A program made the position numbers and the translations under genes. Source: Shinisaurus crocodilurus (Eukaryota; Chordata; Lepidosauria; Squamata; Shinisauridae). From it: a DNA stretch of 64,000 nucleotides. The stretch spans positions 62,001-126,000 of the forward strand of contig JAHFWL010001246.1 in assembly GCA_021292165.1 (NCBI GenBank), in the 5' to 3' direction. Under the pieces are notes generated by a model. The model saw only the letters and a list, made by a program, of their open reading frames with translations, was not told the origin of the DNA and did not search any database. This document shows, in pieces, positions 1-10,762 of this stretch (position 1 is the stretch's first letter; every line of letters begins with the position of its first letter).

Positions 1-623
1 ACCTTAGATTTACGATTTAAAAGGTCATAATAATGCTCTTTCCAACGCAGTGCAATAGACTCTTTGTCTTTTAAGAGTTTGGTGCCATCTTTTGATTGTA
101 AAGGGTTTGTACCATAGGTTTTTGGTCCATAAATGGCCCTTGTGGCCTTAAAAAAGCCCCGTGCATCATGAGATTCTGCAAGTTGTTGAATTTCTTCAGC
201 TTTCTTTTTCCACCAAGCGTTCTTAAGTTCTCTTGTTCTTCTTTGGACCTCAGCCTTTGCGCTAGCGTAGGTTTTTTTCTTGGCAGCGCAGTTAATATCA
301 TTTTGCCATATTTGGAAGGCTTTCCTTTTTTGGTCAATTATATATTTAATCTCATTGTCATTTTCATCAAACCAATCCTGATGTTTCTTAGTTTCATATC
401 CAATAGTTTGTTCACAAGCTGCAGTAATGGAGGTTTTCAGCTTAGACCAATGGTCCTCAATGTTGTCAGGAGGTTCCGTAGGTAGATGTTCCTTAAGAAG
501 TGATTGAAGACGAGTTTGCTTAATAGGATCTTGAAGGACTTGGATGTTCATTTTACGCCTTGGTTTCCTTCCTTGAAGCCTACGCTGGGGAGCAATGTTG
601 ATAACCATTGTGGACCGGATTAG

Positions 624-1379
624 TCAGTGGTCTGTCCAGCAGTCGTCGGCACTCACCATGGCCCTAGTAAGAAGTACATCGCGGCGATCTCTAACACGGA
701 CAATTACATAATCCAGAAGATGCCAGTGCTTTGACCGTGGGTGCTGCCATGATGTTTTAAACTTATTCTTTTGTCGAAAGAGCGTGTTTGTGATAGTGAG
801 ATTATGCTCTGCACATATAGACAAAAGTAAGAGTCCGTTCGGGTTGCTATTACCAACTCCGTCTTTTCCAATAGTTTCTGGCCATAAATCAAAGTCACGC
901 CCGACTCTTGCGTTAAAATCGCCCAGGAGGATAATTTTATCCTCCTTAGGTATCTCTGACAGGAGAGTGTCCAACTGGCTGTAAAAACTTTCCTTGATGT
1001 CATCATCAGCTTCTAATGTTGGTGCATAAGCGCTCAAAATAGTTACCTGTTGGTTATTGGCGAGCTTTAATCGAAGAGTTATCAGGCGTTCGTTAATGCC
1101 AGTAGGAACTTCTGACAAAGAGTTCACTAGTTCATTTTTGATGGCAAAGCCTACACCATGTATTCGTCGGTCCTGCTCAGGTAGTCCTTTCCAGAAGAAG
1201 GTATAACCTCCTTTTTCTTCTTTCAGCTGTCCCTCTCCTGCCCTTCGAGTTTCTTGAAGTGCTGCTATGTCAATTTTAAACCGTCTCAGCTCCCTTGCAA
1301 TAATAGCAGTCCTACGCTCAGGGCGTTCACTATCTATGTTATCCAGCAATGTCCGTATATTCCATGTTCCAAAATTCAA
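624..1379 (-). pseudogene. LINE-B apurinic-like endonuclease domain, broken after the catalytic DH
   Basis: About 250 residues of exonuclease-endonuclease-phosphatase fold. The catalytic signatures are readable in order: GTWNIRTL (Asn), LQETRR (Glu), LGDFNARVG (Asp/Asn), LLDYVIVR (Asp) and DCWTDH (Asp-His). The frame continues open upstream of 1379, because the codon there is TTG rather than ATG, so the true start is further 5'. A TGA follows DCWTDH directly where the family usually continues, probably a CGA to TGA change at a CpG. In a live element the protein nicks target DNA for target-primed reverse transcription; this copy could not express EN-RT as one polyprotein. Confidence 0.85.
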
Positions 1380-1673
1380 ATGTCTTTTTCGACCGCTAAA
1401 ATGGTGACCCCACTGGACGCGGTAATCCAGTCAGGGGAGAAAGAGGTAGACTATGTTTAGGGCACCTTTTCTAGCCCCCTCCCCATACGGGGTGAGCAGA
1501 GTGGATCCTAAATAGGGCTGCTCAGTCATGGATACAGCTGCCGAGCTGCTCGACTACCTCGTTCCTTGAACAGGGCGACTGAGTCTGCATCCACCGCCCA
1601 TGTGCTGGTCCATGACTAGGGGCTTCCAGATTCACAGTCCTGCCCCCGTTGCCATTCGCCAGTCGCCATGGGA

Positions 1674-1731
1674 CTTTTTTTGTTTGTTTGTTTGTTTGGG
1701 TTGGGCTGGGTTGGGTTGGATTGGGTTGGAA
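1674..1731. repeat. Simple repeat, (TTTG)n then (GGTTG)n-like
   Basis: A run of TTTG units passes into GGTTG/GGATTG units. It sits in the 5' UTR of LINE-B and is probably an element-internal low-complexity tract. Confidence 0.9.
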
Positions 1732-2095
1732 GACGCCTGTGCGTGAAACTGTTTTATGTGGGGAGATCGGTGCACAACGAATCACCACACAAACTTGACA
1801 GAGTACGGCAGAGATCCAATGGCACGGTTACCCTGACGATTGGAAAACCATTCTCTGCTGCAGCCTTCATCCGCCTTCACAGCCGTTGTAATTTAGGTTT
1901 AATTATCTTCCGCCTGTTCTGCCGTTGAGGACTTTATGTTTTGGATCGTTCTTTGTCTGGTTCCTCTCCCCGGACCTTACCGCCATGGGTGACCCTACTG
2001 GGAGTACATAGCTCCCGACGGCATTGCTCACAGGATTCATCGGAACACGCAAGCCCACTCACCACTTCAAGGTGACGATCCGGCGAGGGGATCCT

Positions 2096-2466
2096 AGTTA
2101 CAGTCCATGTGCAGAGTACAATGCATAGCAAGCATTTATTCCAGTGGAGCAAGGTTGGCTTTACTCCACCTCAGCAAAGACGTTACATGGTTGCATAAGT
2201 CCAGCAAGCAAAAGTCAGAAAAAAAGAGTGAAGACAGAGCACAGTTCTGCTTCTCTCTAAAATGGTTCCAGACAGAAAAACAAGTCAGTACGTCACCAGA
2301 AAGCATAAACCATGTGACAGGCTCATACTGTTTCCCATACACTCTAGTAACCCCTGCGAGAGCACGAGATTCTAGAAAGACACAACAAACTTGTTTACCG
2401 CCATTCTGTTCCTTCCATGTTGTCAACAATGTGCTCCAGCTTGTGAATGTGATACATATCACAACA
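2096..2466 (-). mobile_element. Possible solo LTR
   Basis: On the minus strand the block begins TGTTGTGATATG just after sequence homologous to the zinc-finger-unit spacer, and carries an AATAAA-type signal near its far end (around 2145). No open frame or internal retroviral sequence is visible. The spacer homology stops exactly at its start, so it is an insertion or a breakpoint. The other border is not defined and no target duplication could be read. It is an LTR candidate only. Confidence 0.35.
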
Positions 2467-2916
2467 TATTTATGTGCTGAAGCTAAAGCAACAAAGAAAT
2501 ATTAATGTAGTTCACCTTTGTTTCTCGTAAATTAATGCATAGTGAGATATATTGAACTAGACAGTATCTTCCTATATCACATGGCTGGTTTGATTTTCTC
2601 ACTTAAGTGTTCCTGAGTTGCAAATCTCTTTATGTATTTATTTTATTTATTATATTTATACCCTGCCTTTTTTCCTGCAAGGAACCCAAGGTGGCTTACA
2701 TAATCCTCCTTTTCTCCATTTTATCCTCACAACAACCCTGAGAGGCTGGTTAGGCTGAGAGTCAGTGACTGGCTCAAAGTCACTCAGTGTGTTTCGTGGC
2801 CGAGTGGGGACTAGAACCCGAATCTCCCGAGTCCCAGTCCAACACTCTATTGAACACATATTTCCAGTTAGCAAAACCAAGACAATCATTCATACACAGA
2901 GCGACAGACAGACAGG
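2467..2916 (-). repeat. Inverted copy of the spacer that lies 3' of each zinc-finger gene
   Basis: The reverse complement reads almost identically to 13810-14262: a SINE (2637-2868) followed by about 170 bp containing CACTTAAGTGAG, AGATACTGTCTAG and TTAATATTTC. At 13810, 37660 and 54490 this block lies immediately 3' of a zinc-finger gene. Here it is in the opposite orientation, so it is probably the edge of a fourth, inverted unit whose gene would be on the plus strand left of the window. Confidence 0.65.
2637..2868 (-). mobile_element. tRNA-derived CORE/MIR-type SINE
   Basis: On the minus strand it has a tRNA-like head (GGGTTCTAGTCCCC, a B-box-like block), a CORE-like centre (GGGTTGTTGTGAGGATAAAATGG) and an AT-rich ATAAATA tail. 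The same family recurs at 13869, 14275, 17563, 37703, 52666 and 54527. Confidence 0.8.
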
Positions 2917-2918
2917 CA

Positions 2919-3165
2919 TGTCGAGGACTTAAATTGTTAAGCTGTCCTTGTGGCAGAAAGAGTCGAGAAGTTAGCCTGGCGCTGTGCACCTGTGTGAGTG
3001 TACCAGGCTAATTAGCTCAAGGACAAATTCCTAGGCAGGGAGCCGCTTATCTGTGAGCTGCGTTATTCTTCTGTTGGCTCTGTAGATCACTGGTCAGCAG
3101 CCAGTGTTTCAGCTCTCAGCTCTCTGTATGTATTACTTTGTGGAAGACTGTGCCTGTTGCATGGG
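2919..3165 (+). repeat. 5' LTR of the Copia element, 3'-truncated
   Basis: It aligns with the first ~247 bp of the 360-bp 3' LTR, differing by scattered substitutions and small indels. After TTGCATGGG at 3165 the sequence jumps straight to the gag leader, so the last third of the LTR, the primer-binding site and the leader are deleted. Confidence 0.9.
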
Positions 3166-3269
3166 AATCTGAAGAGGAAAGTTCAGAAGAAAGTAAGCCC
3201 CCGGCACAGCCGCCTGCACAGCCTTCTCTGCCTCAACCCGGGCAGGTATCGGATTTCGTGACGATGGCG

Positions 3270-3933
3270 GCACCTCAACAGGCTGGTATGTTTATGGAGC
3301 GGTTGAATGACCGTAATTATTTATCTTGGCAGTTCAAGATGAAGATGCTGCTGAAGAAGGAGGAAATGTGGCAGCTTGCTATTGACAATCCTCCTGCTGT
3401 TCCTACTGCAGTGGAGCAAAGGCTTTTGGATAAAGCACATGCTCTTTTAGTGTTGGCTTTAGAAGACAATCAATTACTTCATGTCAGTATGCTGGAAAAT
3501 GCCAAAGATTGTTGGGGCGCTTTAAGACGTGTGCATGTGCGGTGCAGGTAGCAAAATAGCCTCGGCCAGACAGCTATACAATAAGAAGCTGGTGGCAGGA
3601 GAAAAAGTGTCTGATCATTTGCAGGCTATTAAAGTGCTTTTGTTGCAACTTGCTGAAAGAGGTCAGACCTATACAGAAATCCACCAGGTCCAGATTGTGC
3701 TTTCTTCTCTGGATGAATCCTGGGACATTTTGGTTGCTAGCCTGGAGTCTATGCCTGAAAATCACCTCACAATGGAGTATTTGGCTGGACGGCTTCTGGA
3801 AGCTGAAGCAAGAAGGACGGCGAAAGACCTGGAGAAACACTCTGAGCAAAGTGTGTCTTCCGGCCGCGGCAGCCAGCCTGGAGCAGCAGGAATGCAGAGA
3901 TCAAAAGGATGGGGCACTCAAACTTCAAAGTAA
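3270..3933 (+). pseudogene. Copia gag, frameshifted
   Basis: A gag-like frame begins near the MAAPQQAG segment at about 3264 and reads through NYLSWQFKMKMLL and a helical region to LENAKDCWGALRR. A frameshift near 3540 moves it into the frame that continues with ARQLYNKKLVAGEKV to about 3930. The pattern matches Copia gag (UBN2-type) proteins. The CCHC zinc knuckle expected at the end is missing, and the sequence passes directly into integrase. Confidence 0.8.
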
Positions 3934-4356
3934 TTCAAAAAATGCCAATTCTTATCTTAGATGATAAAACGAAATTTTCTTGGGTTTATTTATTAAAACA
4001 AAAAGCTGAAGTTTTTTCTATCTGTAGGGAGTGGGTAGCATATGCTGAAAGAAGCTTCCAGCGGCAGGTGGTGCAATTACAGTCAGACCGTACAGGGGAG
4101 TTCATGAGTCAGGAATTTAAACGTTATCTGGAGTCTAAGGGGATTGTACACAAATTGACTGATGGGAGTGCAGAAGGAAGATTAGGTGAAATTCAGCAGA
4201 TAAAAGATTGCCTTCTTGCAGATGCTGGTTTGGAGCATGAGTCTAGGTTCTGGGGTGAAAGTTTTCTAACTGCAAACTATTTATGTAATAGAACCTGGTC
4301 TGCAGCAATCAATGATGTGCCATACACAAGGTTATTTGGACGCCCTCCAAATTTGG
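3909..4356 (+). pseudogene. Copia integrase core, interrupted
   Basis: The frame contains SWVYLLKQKAEVF, LQSDRTGEF (the catalytic D-containing block) and later AEGRLGEIQQIKDCLL, typical of Copia rve integrases. It is interrupted at 4356 by a nested insertion and resumes at 5943 with the duplicated target and the frame reading LRVWGSFVYVHIP. Confidence 0.8.
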
Positions 4357-5942
4357 TTTTATGAATTTTTATTTCATTTCATACAAACACAAAAACACAT
4401 ACCGTATATAACAAACAATATACACAATTAAAAAGGACTTCCAATCTTCTCCACAGCTTAAGCAACCACAGTTATTCTTACAACATTCTCCGTTAACAAA
4501 ACCTCACATTCAGTTACGGCAAACCAAAAACAAAACAACATTTTAATCCAATTTAAAATCCCATTATTAAGAATATTAAGAATCACTCTCTAGTATAGTA
4601 CTTTTACTCCTTGTTTCTTTCTATCTATCCATAAACCACTTCACTTTTAATTTTAAAGATATCTTTTTCTTTTATAAAGAAAATTTAAAAGTTAAAAAAT
4701 AAGTAACAGCTAACAAAACAACAGAAGCACATAAGTCATCATTCTACTTGTAAAAGACAACAATAACAACAACAAAAAACTCCAAAAAACAAAAAACACA
4801 ACCTTCCCCTTCAATATGTCAAATACTCCACACAAGATTAAAAAGACATTTTTAAGTAAATATTTCCAAATAGACCTAATATGCTTATATCTTAATAATA
4901 ATAATATTTTCTCTTACATCACCATTTATATTTGAAATCCAGGACAATCATATAAGCAATCCCTTTTCTTAAATGTTTAAAGTCCATACAAATCATATAG
5001 GCAATCCCTTTATCCGAATAATTCAATAAACAACAGCCCTTCATCCTTTCCCAGTCAAAGCAAAATCAGATTTTTTAAACAAAGCTCATATTTCCGTCTG
5101 TCAAAAGGATAATAACAACATTCCAGGTTCTGAACAAAAAACAAAGCAAGCCTACTCTGGGGATCTTGCTCACCGGCTTCATGAACCTTCAGTCCAATCC
5201 AGATTTCAAAGCCTTTGTGAAACTCAGCATTCGCCATCTTGGGTTTTAAAAACTGCGTCATAACTTTTCTCCGAGCATTCTCCTTAAACAAATTCAGTCC
5301 AGTTAACACTTCAACGCCTCTGTGAATCTCTGGAAAGTCTCCAACATCCTTAATTACTTCTTTCTCCTCCTGTGTAGTGTCCAATTCCCGTCTTTTTTTT
5401 TGTTACGTCTACTTCAAAGTTTACATCCCAACCTTGGATTCTTCTTTCCAGTTTAAAATATTATTTTCCAACTTTTTCCAGAGCAACATAAATGCTGAAG
5501 TCATATTGCCCTTGTACTTCCAAAATTCCACTGCACATAAAAGAATTATAGCCCTCCTTCCAATTAGCACTTCTTATCTTCTTTGCCTCCCAGATATACC
5601 CACATTCAACTTACAGTTAATTATAATTCCTACTGTGCTGTAGAAAGATTCCAAATCGGCCAGTCCAGATATTATCCATCATTTTGGAAGTGAACACGTA
5701 CACCTCTAATGATCGGTGAAAGCCGATCTCCTGAATACGGCGCCGCTTCCCCCCCCCCTCAGGTTACAGCCACAATCTGTCCGCCGAAAGACAAACATAA
5801 AGCGATTTATAACCCTTCGAGATATTTTGGGGGTAACGTCAAATCTTAGCTTCTTATCAGAAATAGATTCCCCAGTCAGAATTTCTCTGGCCAGGAACGC
5901 TGTATCAGTTGGACTTCAAGGCTCCATGTTCACCCGGAAGTC
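4357..5942 (-). mobile_element. L1-type retrotransposed element nested in the Copia integrase
   Basis: It is flanked by a perfect 18-bp duplication, GACGCCCTCCAAATTTGG, at 4339-4356 and 5943-5960. On the minus strand the element begins ACTTCCGGGTGAAC, carries one open frame of about 109 codons (5384-5055, no confident domain) and ends in an A-rich 3' region of about 700 bp next to the target. Long target duplication and A-rich end indicate L1-style target-primed mobilisation. The 0.5-kb 5' region and short frame suggest a non-autonomous or ORF1-only derivative, but the family is not identified. A related copy lies at 29511-30509. Confidence 0.8.
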
Positions 5943-6160
5943 GACGCCCTCCAAATTTGGGACAACTCAGGGTGTGGGGAAGCTTTGTATATGTACACAT
6001 CCCTAAATTTAGCTCAAAGGTGAGCCAAAAAGCCAGCGGCCTTGTTTTGTCGGCTATTCTGGTACAGGCAGATCCTGGCGTTTTTTCTGTGGCCAAGGAC
6101 ATGTGATGGTTTCTCAGAATGCAGACTTTGCTGAGGAGGGGTGGAACAGAGTTCACGCAA
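5943..6160 (+). pseudogene. Copia integrase C-terminal part after the nested insertion
   Basis: Resumes at the duplicated RPPNL-coding target and reads LRVWGSFVYVHIPK and SQKASGL, the conserved block after the integrase core in Copia. It decays after about 6110. Confidence 0.7.
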
Positions 6161-6249
6161 ATCCTGGTGTTTTATTACCGCTCAGTTCAACTCGGCCTGC
6201 TTAGAGCAGGAAAGGGAAGAACGGGAAGGAAAGTGATGCAGAAACGTCT

Positions 6250-7410
6250 GTTCCTCGTAGATCCCAAAGAAGCAATAAGGGAATTCCACCGGAGCGTTTT
6301 GTGATCACTGGGGCTAGGGCATGGAATGTGGTTTTTTCAGAACCAGAGAGTTTTGAACAGCTGCCTAATGAGGAAAGACAGAAGTGGATGGAAGCCATGG
6401 AGGCTGAGCTGGCCTCATTCCAGCACAATAAAGTTTACACACCCATTACAATACCACCCGGGGCAAAAGTGACTGGTAGCCGTTGGGTATACAAAAGAAA
6501 AGTGTCTTTGAAAGGAGAACAAAGTTTCAAAGCAAGGCTCGTGGCACAGGGTTATTCACAAGTGAAAAATACTAACTATGATGAAGTTTTTGCACCCACT
6601 GCTAAGAGTGAAAGCATGAGATTGGTTCCCTCTATAGCTGCAATGAAGGGTTTGTTAGTTCATCATTTTGACATCACTACAGCATATCTTAATGCTGAGC
6701 TAAATGAGGAAATCATCATGCGCCCAGCTCCTGGTTTTGAAGAGGGGGCTGGGGTGGCATGGAAGCTGCACTGGGCAGTTTACGGTTTGAAGCAAGCTGC
6801 TCGTGCCTGGAACTCTTGCCTGAATGGTTAGTTTTGTTAAACTTCAAGCGCAGCATTGCTGACCCATGTTTGTATACAAAGGGGACTGGTGATCAATTCA
6901 TGATAGTGCTTGCTTTTGTGGATGATATTCTTTGTGCAGGGAGTTCCACAGGTCAGATCTAACAATTTGCTGAACACCTTAGCCAGAAATTTCAGGTGAA
7001 ATCTCTTGGAGAAGTATCTCATTATTTAGGTGTGCAGATTCACAGAAAGGCAAATGGTGATGTTCTACTAAGCCAGAGACAAAAAATATTGCAAATGTTG
7101 GAGCGTTATGGGATGCAAGTTTGTAAACCTGCACAGACCCCCATGACAACTGATTTTCTCAAGTCTGCTAACACAGGAGGGGAGTTTCGGGATAAAGAGA
7201 TCTATCAGTCATTGATAGGTAGCTTACTTTACATTTCAGGCAATGACAGAAAGCCTGAAAACTCACAAAGCATTTGGCTATAAAGTACTTTAATGTCCGT
7301 GATCATGTTCAAACAGGAGTCATTAAATTAACCTATTGCCAGTCAGAACATAATCTTGCAGATCTTTTTACAAAAGCTCTTCCTGGGCCAAAGTTCCAAG
7401 AGTGATGTTC
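6250..7410 (+). pseudogene. Copia reverse transcriptase and RNase H, multiply broken
   Basis: The main open part (6301-6831) holds the RVT_2 signatures WMEAMEAEL, VYKRKVSLKGE, KARLVAQGY, FDITTAYLNAEL and YGLKQAARAW. A frame change near 6830 leads to AFVDDILCAGSS, the DD of the polymerase active site. A third frame (6996-7283) reads SHYLGVQIH and YQSLIGSLLYIS, and SEHNLADLFTKAL near 7345 is the RNase H end. At least three frame changes or stops rule out function. Confidence 0.85.
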
Positions 7411-7484
7411 AAAACTTGGTATGGTGTTCTGTAACTTGTAAATATTGTAATGACTGTATATTGTACGATTTCTTTCTGCCCACT

Positions 7485-7499
7485 AGGGGAAAGGAGGGG
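7485..7499 (+). other. Polypurine tract of the Copia element
   Basis: AGGGGAAAGGAGGGG immediately precedes TGTCAAGG, the start of the 3' LTR. It is the expected plus-strand primer site. Confidence 0.85.
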
Positions 7500-7859
7500 T
7501 GTCAAGGACTTAAATTGTTAAGCTGTCCTTGTGGCAGAAAGAGTCGAGAAGTTAGCCTGGCGCTGTGCACCTGTGAGTGTACAAGGCTACTAATTAGCTC
7601 AAGGACAAATTCCTAGGCAGGGAGCCGCTTATCTGTGAGCTGCGTTATTCTTCTGTTGGCTCTGTAGATCACTGGTCAGCAGCCAGTGTTTCAGCTCTCC
7701 GCTCTCTGTATGTATTACTTTATGGAAGACTGTGCCTGTTGCATGGGGCTCTCTGCAACTGCTCTGTAAATAGTTTCTGATATGCTTAAAAGCCTCAGTA
7801 AAGGACTTTGCTGAAGAACATCTGAGTCTCCTTGTCATCTCTGCACATGCTCTAGGACA
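7500..7859 (+). repeat. 3' LTR of the Copia element, 360 bp
   Basis: Starts TGTC and ends GACA. Its first 247 bp match the 5' LTR. It is the complete LTR of the pair. Confidence 0.9.
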
Positions 7860-8033
7860 GCCATATCTGACACGTTTTCACAAGAAATGCAGCCAAAAAA
7901 AAAGCAGTTCTTCTCCAGCTGCTGGCCATGCTTTCTGGAGACGATAAGAATGGGAATCCAACACATCTGAAGGTTGGGGAAAGCTCATAAAAAGTAATCG
8001 TGATAAGACAGCTGTAATGGTGAAGAGGCGGAC
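7860..8033. other. Unassigned sequence
   Basis: No coding or repeat signature recognised between the Copia LTR and the palindromic element. Confidence 0.5.
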
Positions 8034-8126
8034 AGCACAATCCTATACACGTGTACTCAGAAGTAAGTCCCGCTGAGTTCAATGGGCTTCACTCCCAGGT
8101 AAGCGTGCACAGGGCTGCAAGCAAAA
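8034..8126. mobile_element. Palindromic MITE-like element
   Basis: GCACAATCCTATACACGTGTAC at the left and an imperfect inverted partner (AAGCGTGCACAGGGCTGCA) at the right flank a centre reading AAGTCCCGCTGAGTTCAATGGG. Longer relatives occur at 34870-35013 and 35431-35563. Confidence 0.6.
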
Positions 8127-9638
8127 TCTCGTTGACTCTCAGATCCTCCCCAAATGCACAGCACTGCAGTCGCGCACGCCACTCTCGCCCATCCTCGGCT
8201 TGGCCTGCCTGCGACCTTCGGCAGACCACTGGAAGGTGCTACTTGCATTCGCTCCACACATAAAGCGGACACGTGGAATCGGAGCAGGGGTGCACCAGCT
8301 GGCCTCATTGCATCGATTCGAGACATCGATGAGACGGGGGCTTCAATGCACGCGTGCCCCGACCGACACACAAGGATTGGGTGTGGCTGGCCAGCATAAC
8401 TCCACTCCCAGCACCGCATGGATTTGCTCCATGCAGGGCCGGCCCATGGTGTTTTGCTGCCTGAGGCAAAGGACTAGATTGCCCCCACCCACCCATTCCA
8501 TATACGGAAGGCAACCAAACTAGCAGTTGAACGGCTTCTCTGCAAGAGGCATTTATTGTGTGCTCGTGATTCCTCACTCACAGCAGTCTGTGGGTGCTTT
8601 ACACGACATCCTTCTCCTCCAGGGCTTTGCAACCATTTCCCCGGCTTCTTTTAGATCGAGGGACGCCTGGTATTATCTGGAAATCACCCTAAGAGAAGCT
8701 CGTGTGTTTGTTGCGCAATTCCGCTATACCGCAGCGCCACCTTGTGGTTGCATAATGGAACATACGGAAAGCCCGAGAAAGAAAAAATCCCGGGGGGCGG
8801 GGGGACACACGTGTAAAGGAGCCGATCTTAATCAAGCAAAGAATCCAGAAGCAGAAGCCTCGGGAAAGTGGCGGGTGAAAAGCCACTTTATGTTTATTTA
8901 TTGTTATATTTGTTACTCGCCCATCTGGCCGGTTACTCTGGCTTGTTGGGGAGGCGTGCCTTTCATTGGTTTGGTGAAATTCTGAGCAGTGCTTAAAAAG
9001 TTGTTAAGCTTTTTTTCTGCCCCATGAAAGCCTGTGGCAACAACTGCTGGCAAAGTTATGCCGGGCATGCTCAGTTTTACTCTGAAGCTGGAATGCTGCC
9101 AGTGCTTCAGAATTCCAACACAGAGGGCACCTGTGTGCAAAGCCGATTCCATTAATGGGATGTGAGATTGCACATTACCACATGGACCCTGGCATGGGGT
9201 GGGTGGGTAGGGAGACTTTAATCCTTTGCACCCCCGGGGTGTGTGCTGTGGTCACAATCTTGATCAGCCCACCCCCCATGCTTCCAATTTACATTGCCAA
9301 AAAGGCATCCATTTGTAAGGTAAAGTGCAGGCATAGGGCAAAAGGTTAAAGCCCCCTACGCCCCACGTTAGGGTCCTGATCCGTATGAGGTCCAATGAGC
9401 TTACTTTTGAGTAAGCCCCCCAAACCAGAGACACCTCGCTACATCTTTAAAGTAGCACGTGGTTAGATCCACGCGGATTTTGGAGGGGTGGAACGCACAG
9501 GCGGAAGGGGAGGCAGAAGGACCGGGGTCTTACACCCCCTTTCTAAAGCAGAAATGTAGCGCAAGGGCCCCAATCCCTGATCCTCCTTTCTACTTGCGGG
9601 CTGGGGCCCATGTGCTGAGGGCCCCAATCCCTGCTGTC
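8127..9638. other. Unassigned sequence with scattered repeat fragments
   Basis: No host gene recognised. CAGGGCCGGCCCATGG at 8433 resembles the terminus of a hAT-type MITE. The short open frames have no recognisable domains. Confidence 0.5.
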
Positions 9639-10560
9639 ACAATTGATAGAGTTGGAGTTCGTACCCCTAATTACCAGTTGCACCAAACCCACAATACACC
9701 GAGAGGTGCTAGGATCTTTTGCTGGAGTCCAACGTGCGTTGCTTGTGAGTGTAGGCTCCCTACTTATCTCTATAATAAAACAGACACACTCAGAAAATAC
9801 AAGGATACTTTTATTACATGAAGGATAGAACAGACACAGATTCCTTGATATAGTCTCTTAACTTTTGAAATACAAGCATTAATGGCAAGGCAGCAATTAA
9901 CCATTCATACTCCTACGCTATCACTCTAAGAGAGAGAAGACCCTTAACCTAATAGCTGGATAGCAATAAGATTGGAGACTTGAGCTCCATGCTACAAAGA
10001 AAGGGAGAGAATTCAGAGACCCCAAAGGCATACAGCTGTTCCTGTCCTTGTCCTGCGGAGTCGACAGCAACTCTCAGGCAGGTAAAGGTGAGCTATGAGC
10101 TAATCTCCATTCCAAAAACCCTCAATTCTTATACTCTTTCCTCCTGGTTTGTCCTATGGAGGGGAGAGGGGTCCCTCTAGTGAGCAAGTCACTCTTGATG
10201 TGTCATGTCCTAAATTAATCCCCCTGTTGTTGTATTGTGTTTCCCTTTAGTTAGACATTTCTTCCTGACTAAAAATAACCATATTCTGTGTAATATTTTC
10301 TCCTGTGTCTACCTCCTGCCTTTCCTTAATCCATAAACTCATCATCACTCTGAGTATTGATTTAGCCTGCAGTCTGATTCCCTGCTGGGCATGTGTTTAA
10401 TCCCCTTTAGGCTAATATCTCCAGTTTGGATTGCCATCTGCATGTTATCTCCATTTCAGTTCAGACATTCCTCCTCTCTCAACCTCTCTCTCATGTATTC
10501 TCACACTCTCAGTCCAGAGGTTACTCCAGTTCATACTTGACCCCAATGTCCCATAAGTCA
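9639..10560 (-). mobile_element. Possible LTR-like sequence
   Basis: On the minus strand an AATAAAAG signal near 9815 is followed about 170 bp later by TTGTGACA at 9639, resembling the R-U5 end of an LTR. No inverted terminus, partner LTR or target duplication was found, so this is a weak call; otherwise the stretch is unassigned. Confidence 0.25.
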
Positions 10561-10571
10561 ACGCTCTAGGC

Positions 10572-10762
10572 CTATATAAATGATAGATTTCATAGATCTG
10601 ATAGAGTTGGAAGGGGCCTACAAGGCCATCGAGTCCAACCCCCTGCTCACTACAGGAAACTAGAGGAGGGGTCTGCCATCCAAGTAATAACCAGGCCTGA
10701 CCCTGCTTAGCTTTCCACGCTCAGACAAGCTGAGCCAGCGTGAGCCACAAGCCTGTCTATTT
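10572..10762 (-). mobile_element. 5S-rRNA-derived SINE with a CR1-like tail
   Basis: On the minus strand a 5S-like head (AAGCTAAGCAGGGTC, TTACTTGGATGG) is joined to a CR1 3'-end segment (GGGGGTTGGACTCGATGGCC, CCTTCCAACTCTA) and a degenerate TCTATGAAATCTATC end. Sister copies are at 30604-30790 and 50236-50425. The 5S part carries the internal type-1 pol III promoter blocks; the tail would let CR1 machinery mobilise it. Confidence 0.8.

Larger units (their letters stand above)
1..2090 (-). mobile_element. 5' half of an APE-type non-LTR retrotransposon (LINE-B): 5' UTR, endonuclease, linker
   Basis: Read on the minus strand, about 700 bp of apparent 5' UTR (roughly 2090 to 1390) is followed by an endonuclease reading frame (1379-624) and then the lysine-rich linker that precedes reverse transcriptase (about 600 to 1). 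The RT part would lie left of the window. Positions 1-35 match 22661-22695, inside a second copy of the same family, so the two fragments overlap by 35 bp and together cover most of the element. The 5' UTR holds a tetranucleotide and GGTTG-type run at 1674-1731. The clade is not assigned with certainty; the endonuclease resembles the RTE-type proteins annotated as craniofacial development protein 2-like. Confidence 0.8.
2919..7859 (+). mobile_element. Degenerate Ty1/Copia LTR retrotransposon
   Basis: Both LTRs begin TGTC and the 3' LTR ends GACA, giving the usual short inverted ends. Between them, in Copia order, are gag (3270-3933), integrase (3909-4356 and 5943-6120), reverse transcriptase (6250-6960) and RNase H (6990-7410). 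A purine-rich tract abuts the 3' LTR. The coding part has frameshifts and stops. The gag zinc knuckle and protease are missing between about 3930 and 3950, and a 1.6-kb element is inserted in integrase. The 5' LTR is cut short, and no matching target duplication was found (flanks AGGCA and GCCAT), so the ends have been rearranged. Integrase before RT separates it from Gypsy. Confidence 0.9.

Noticed and set aside
1..35. The window start matching 22661-22695 as a sign of a special junction
   Set aside because: Both are ordinary copies of LINE-B; the overlap is a coincidence of where the window begins and where the other copy is truncated.
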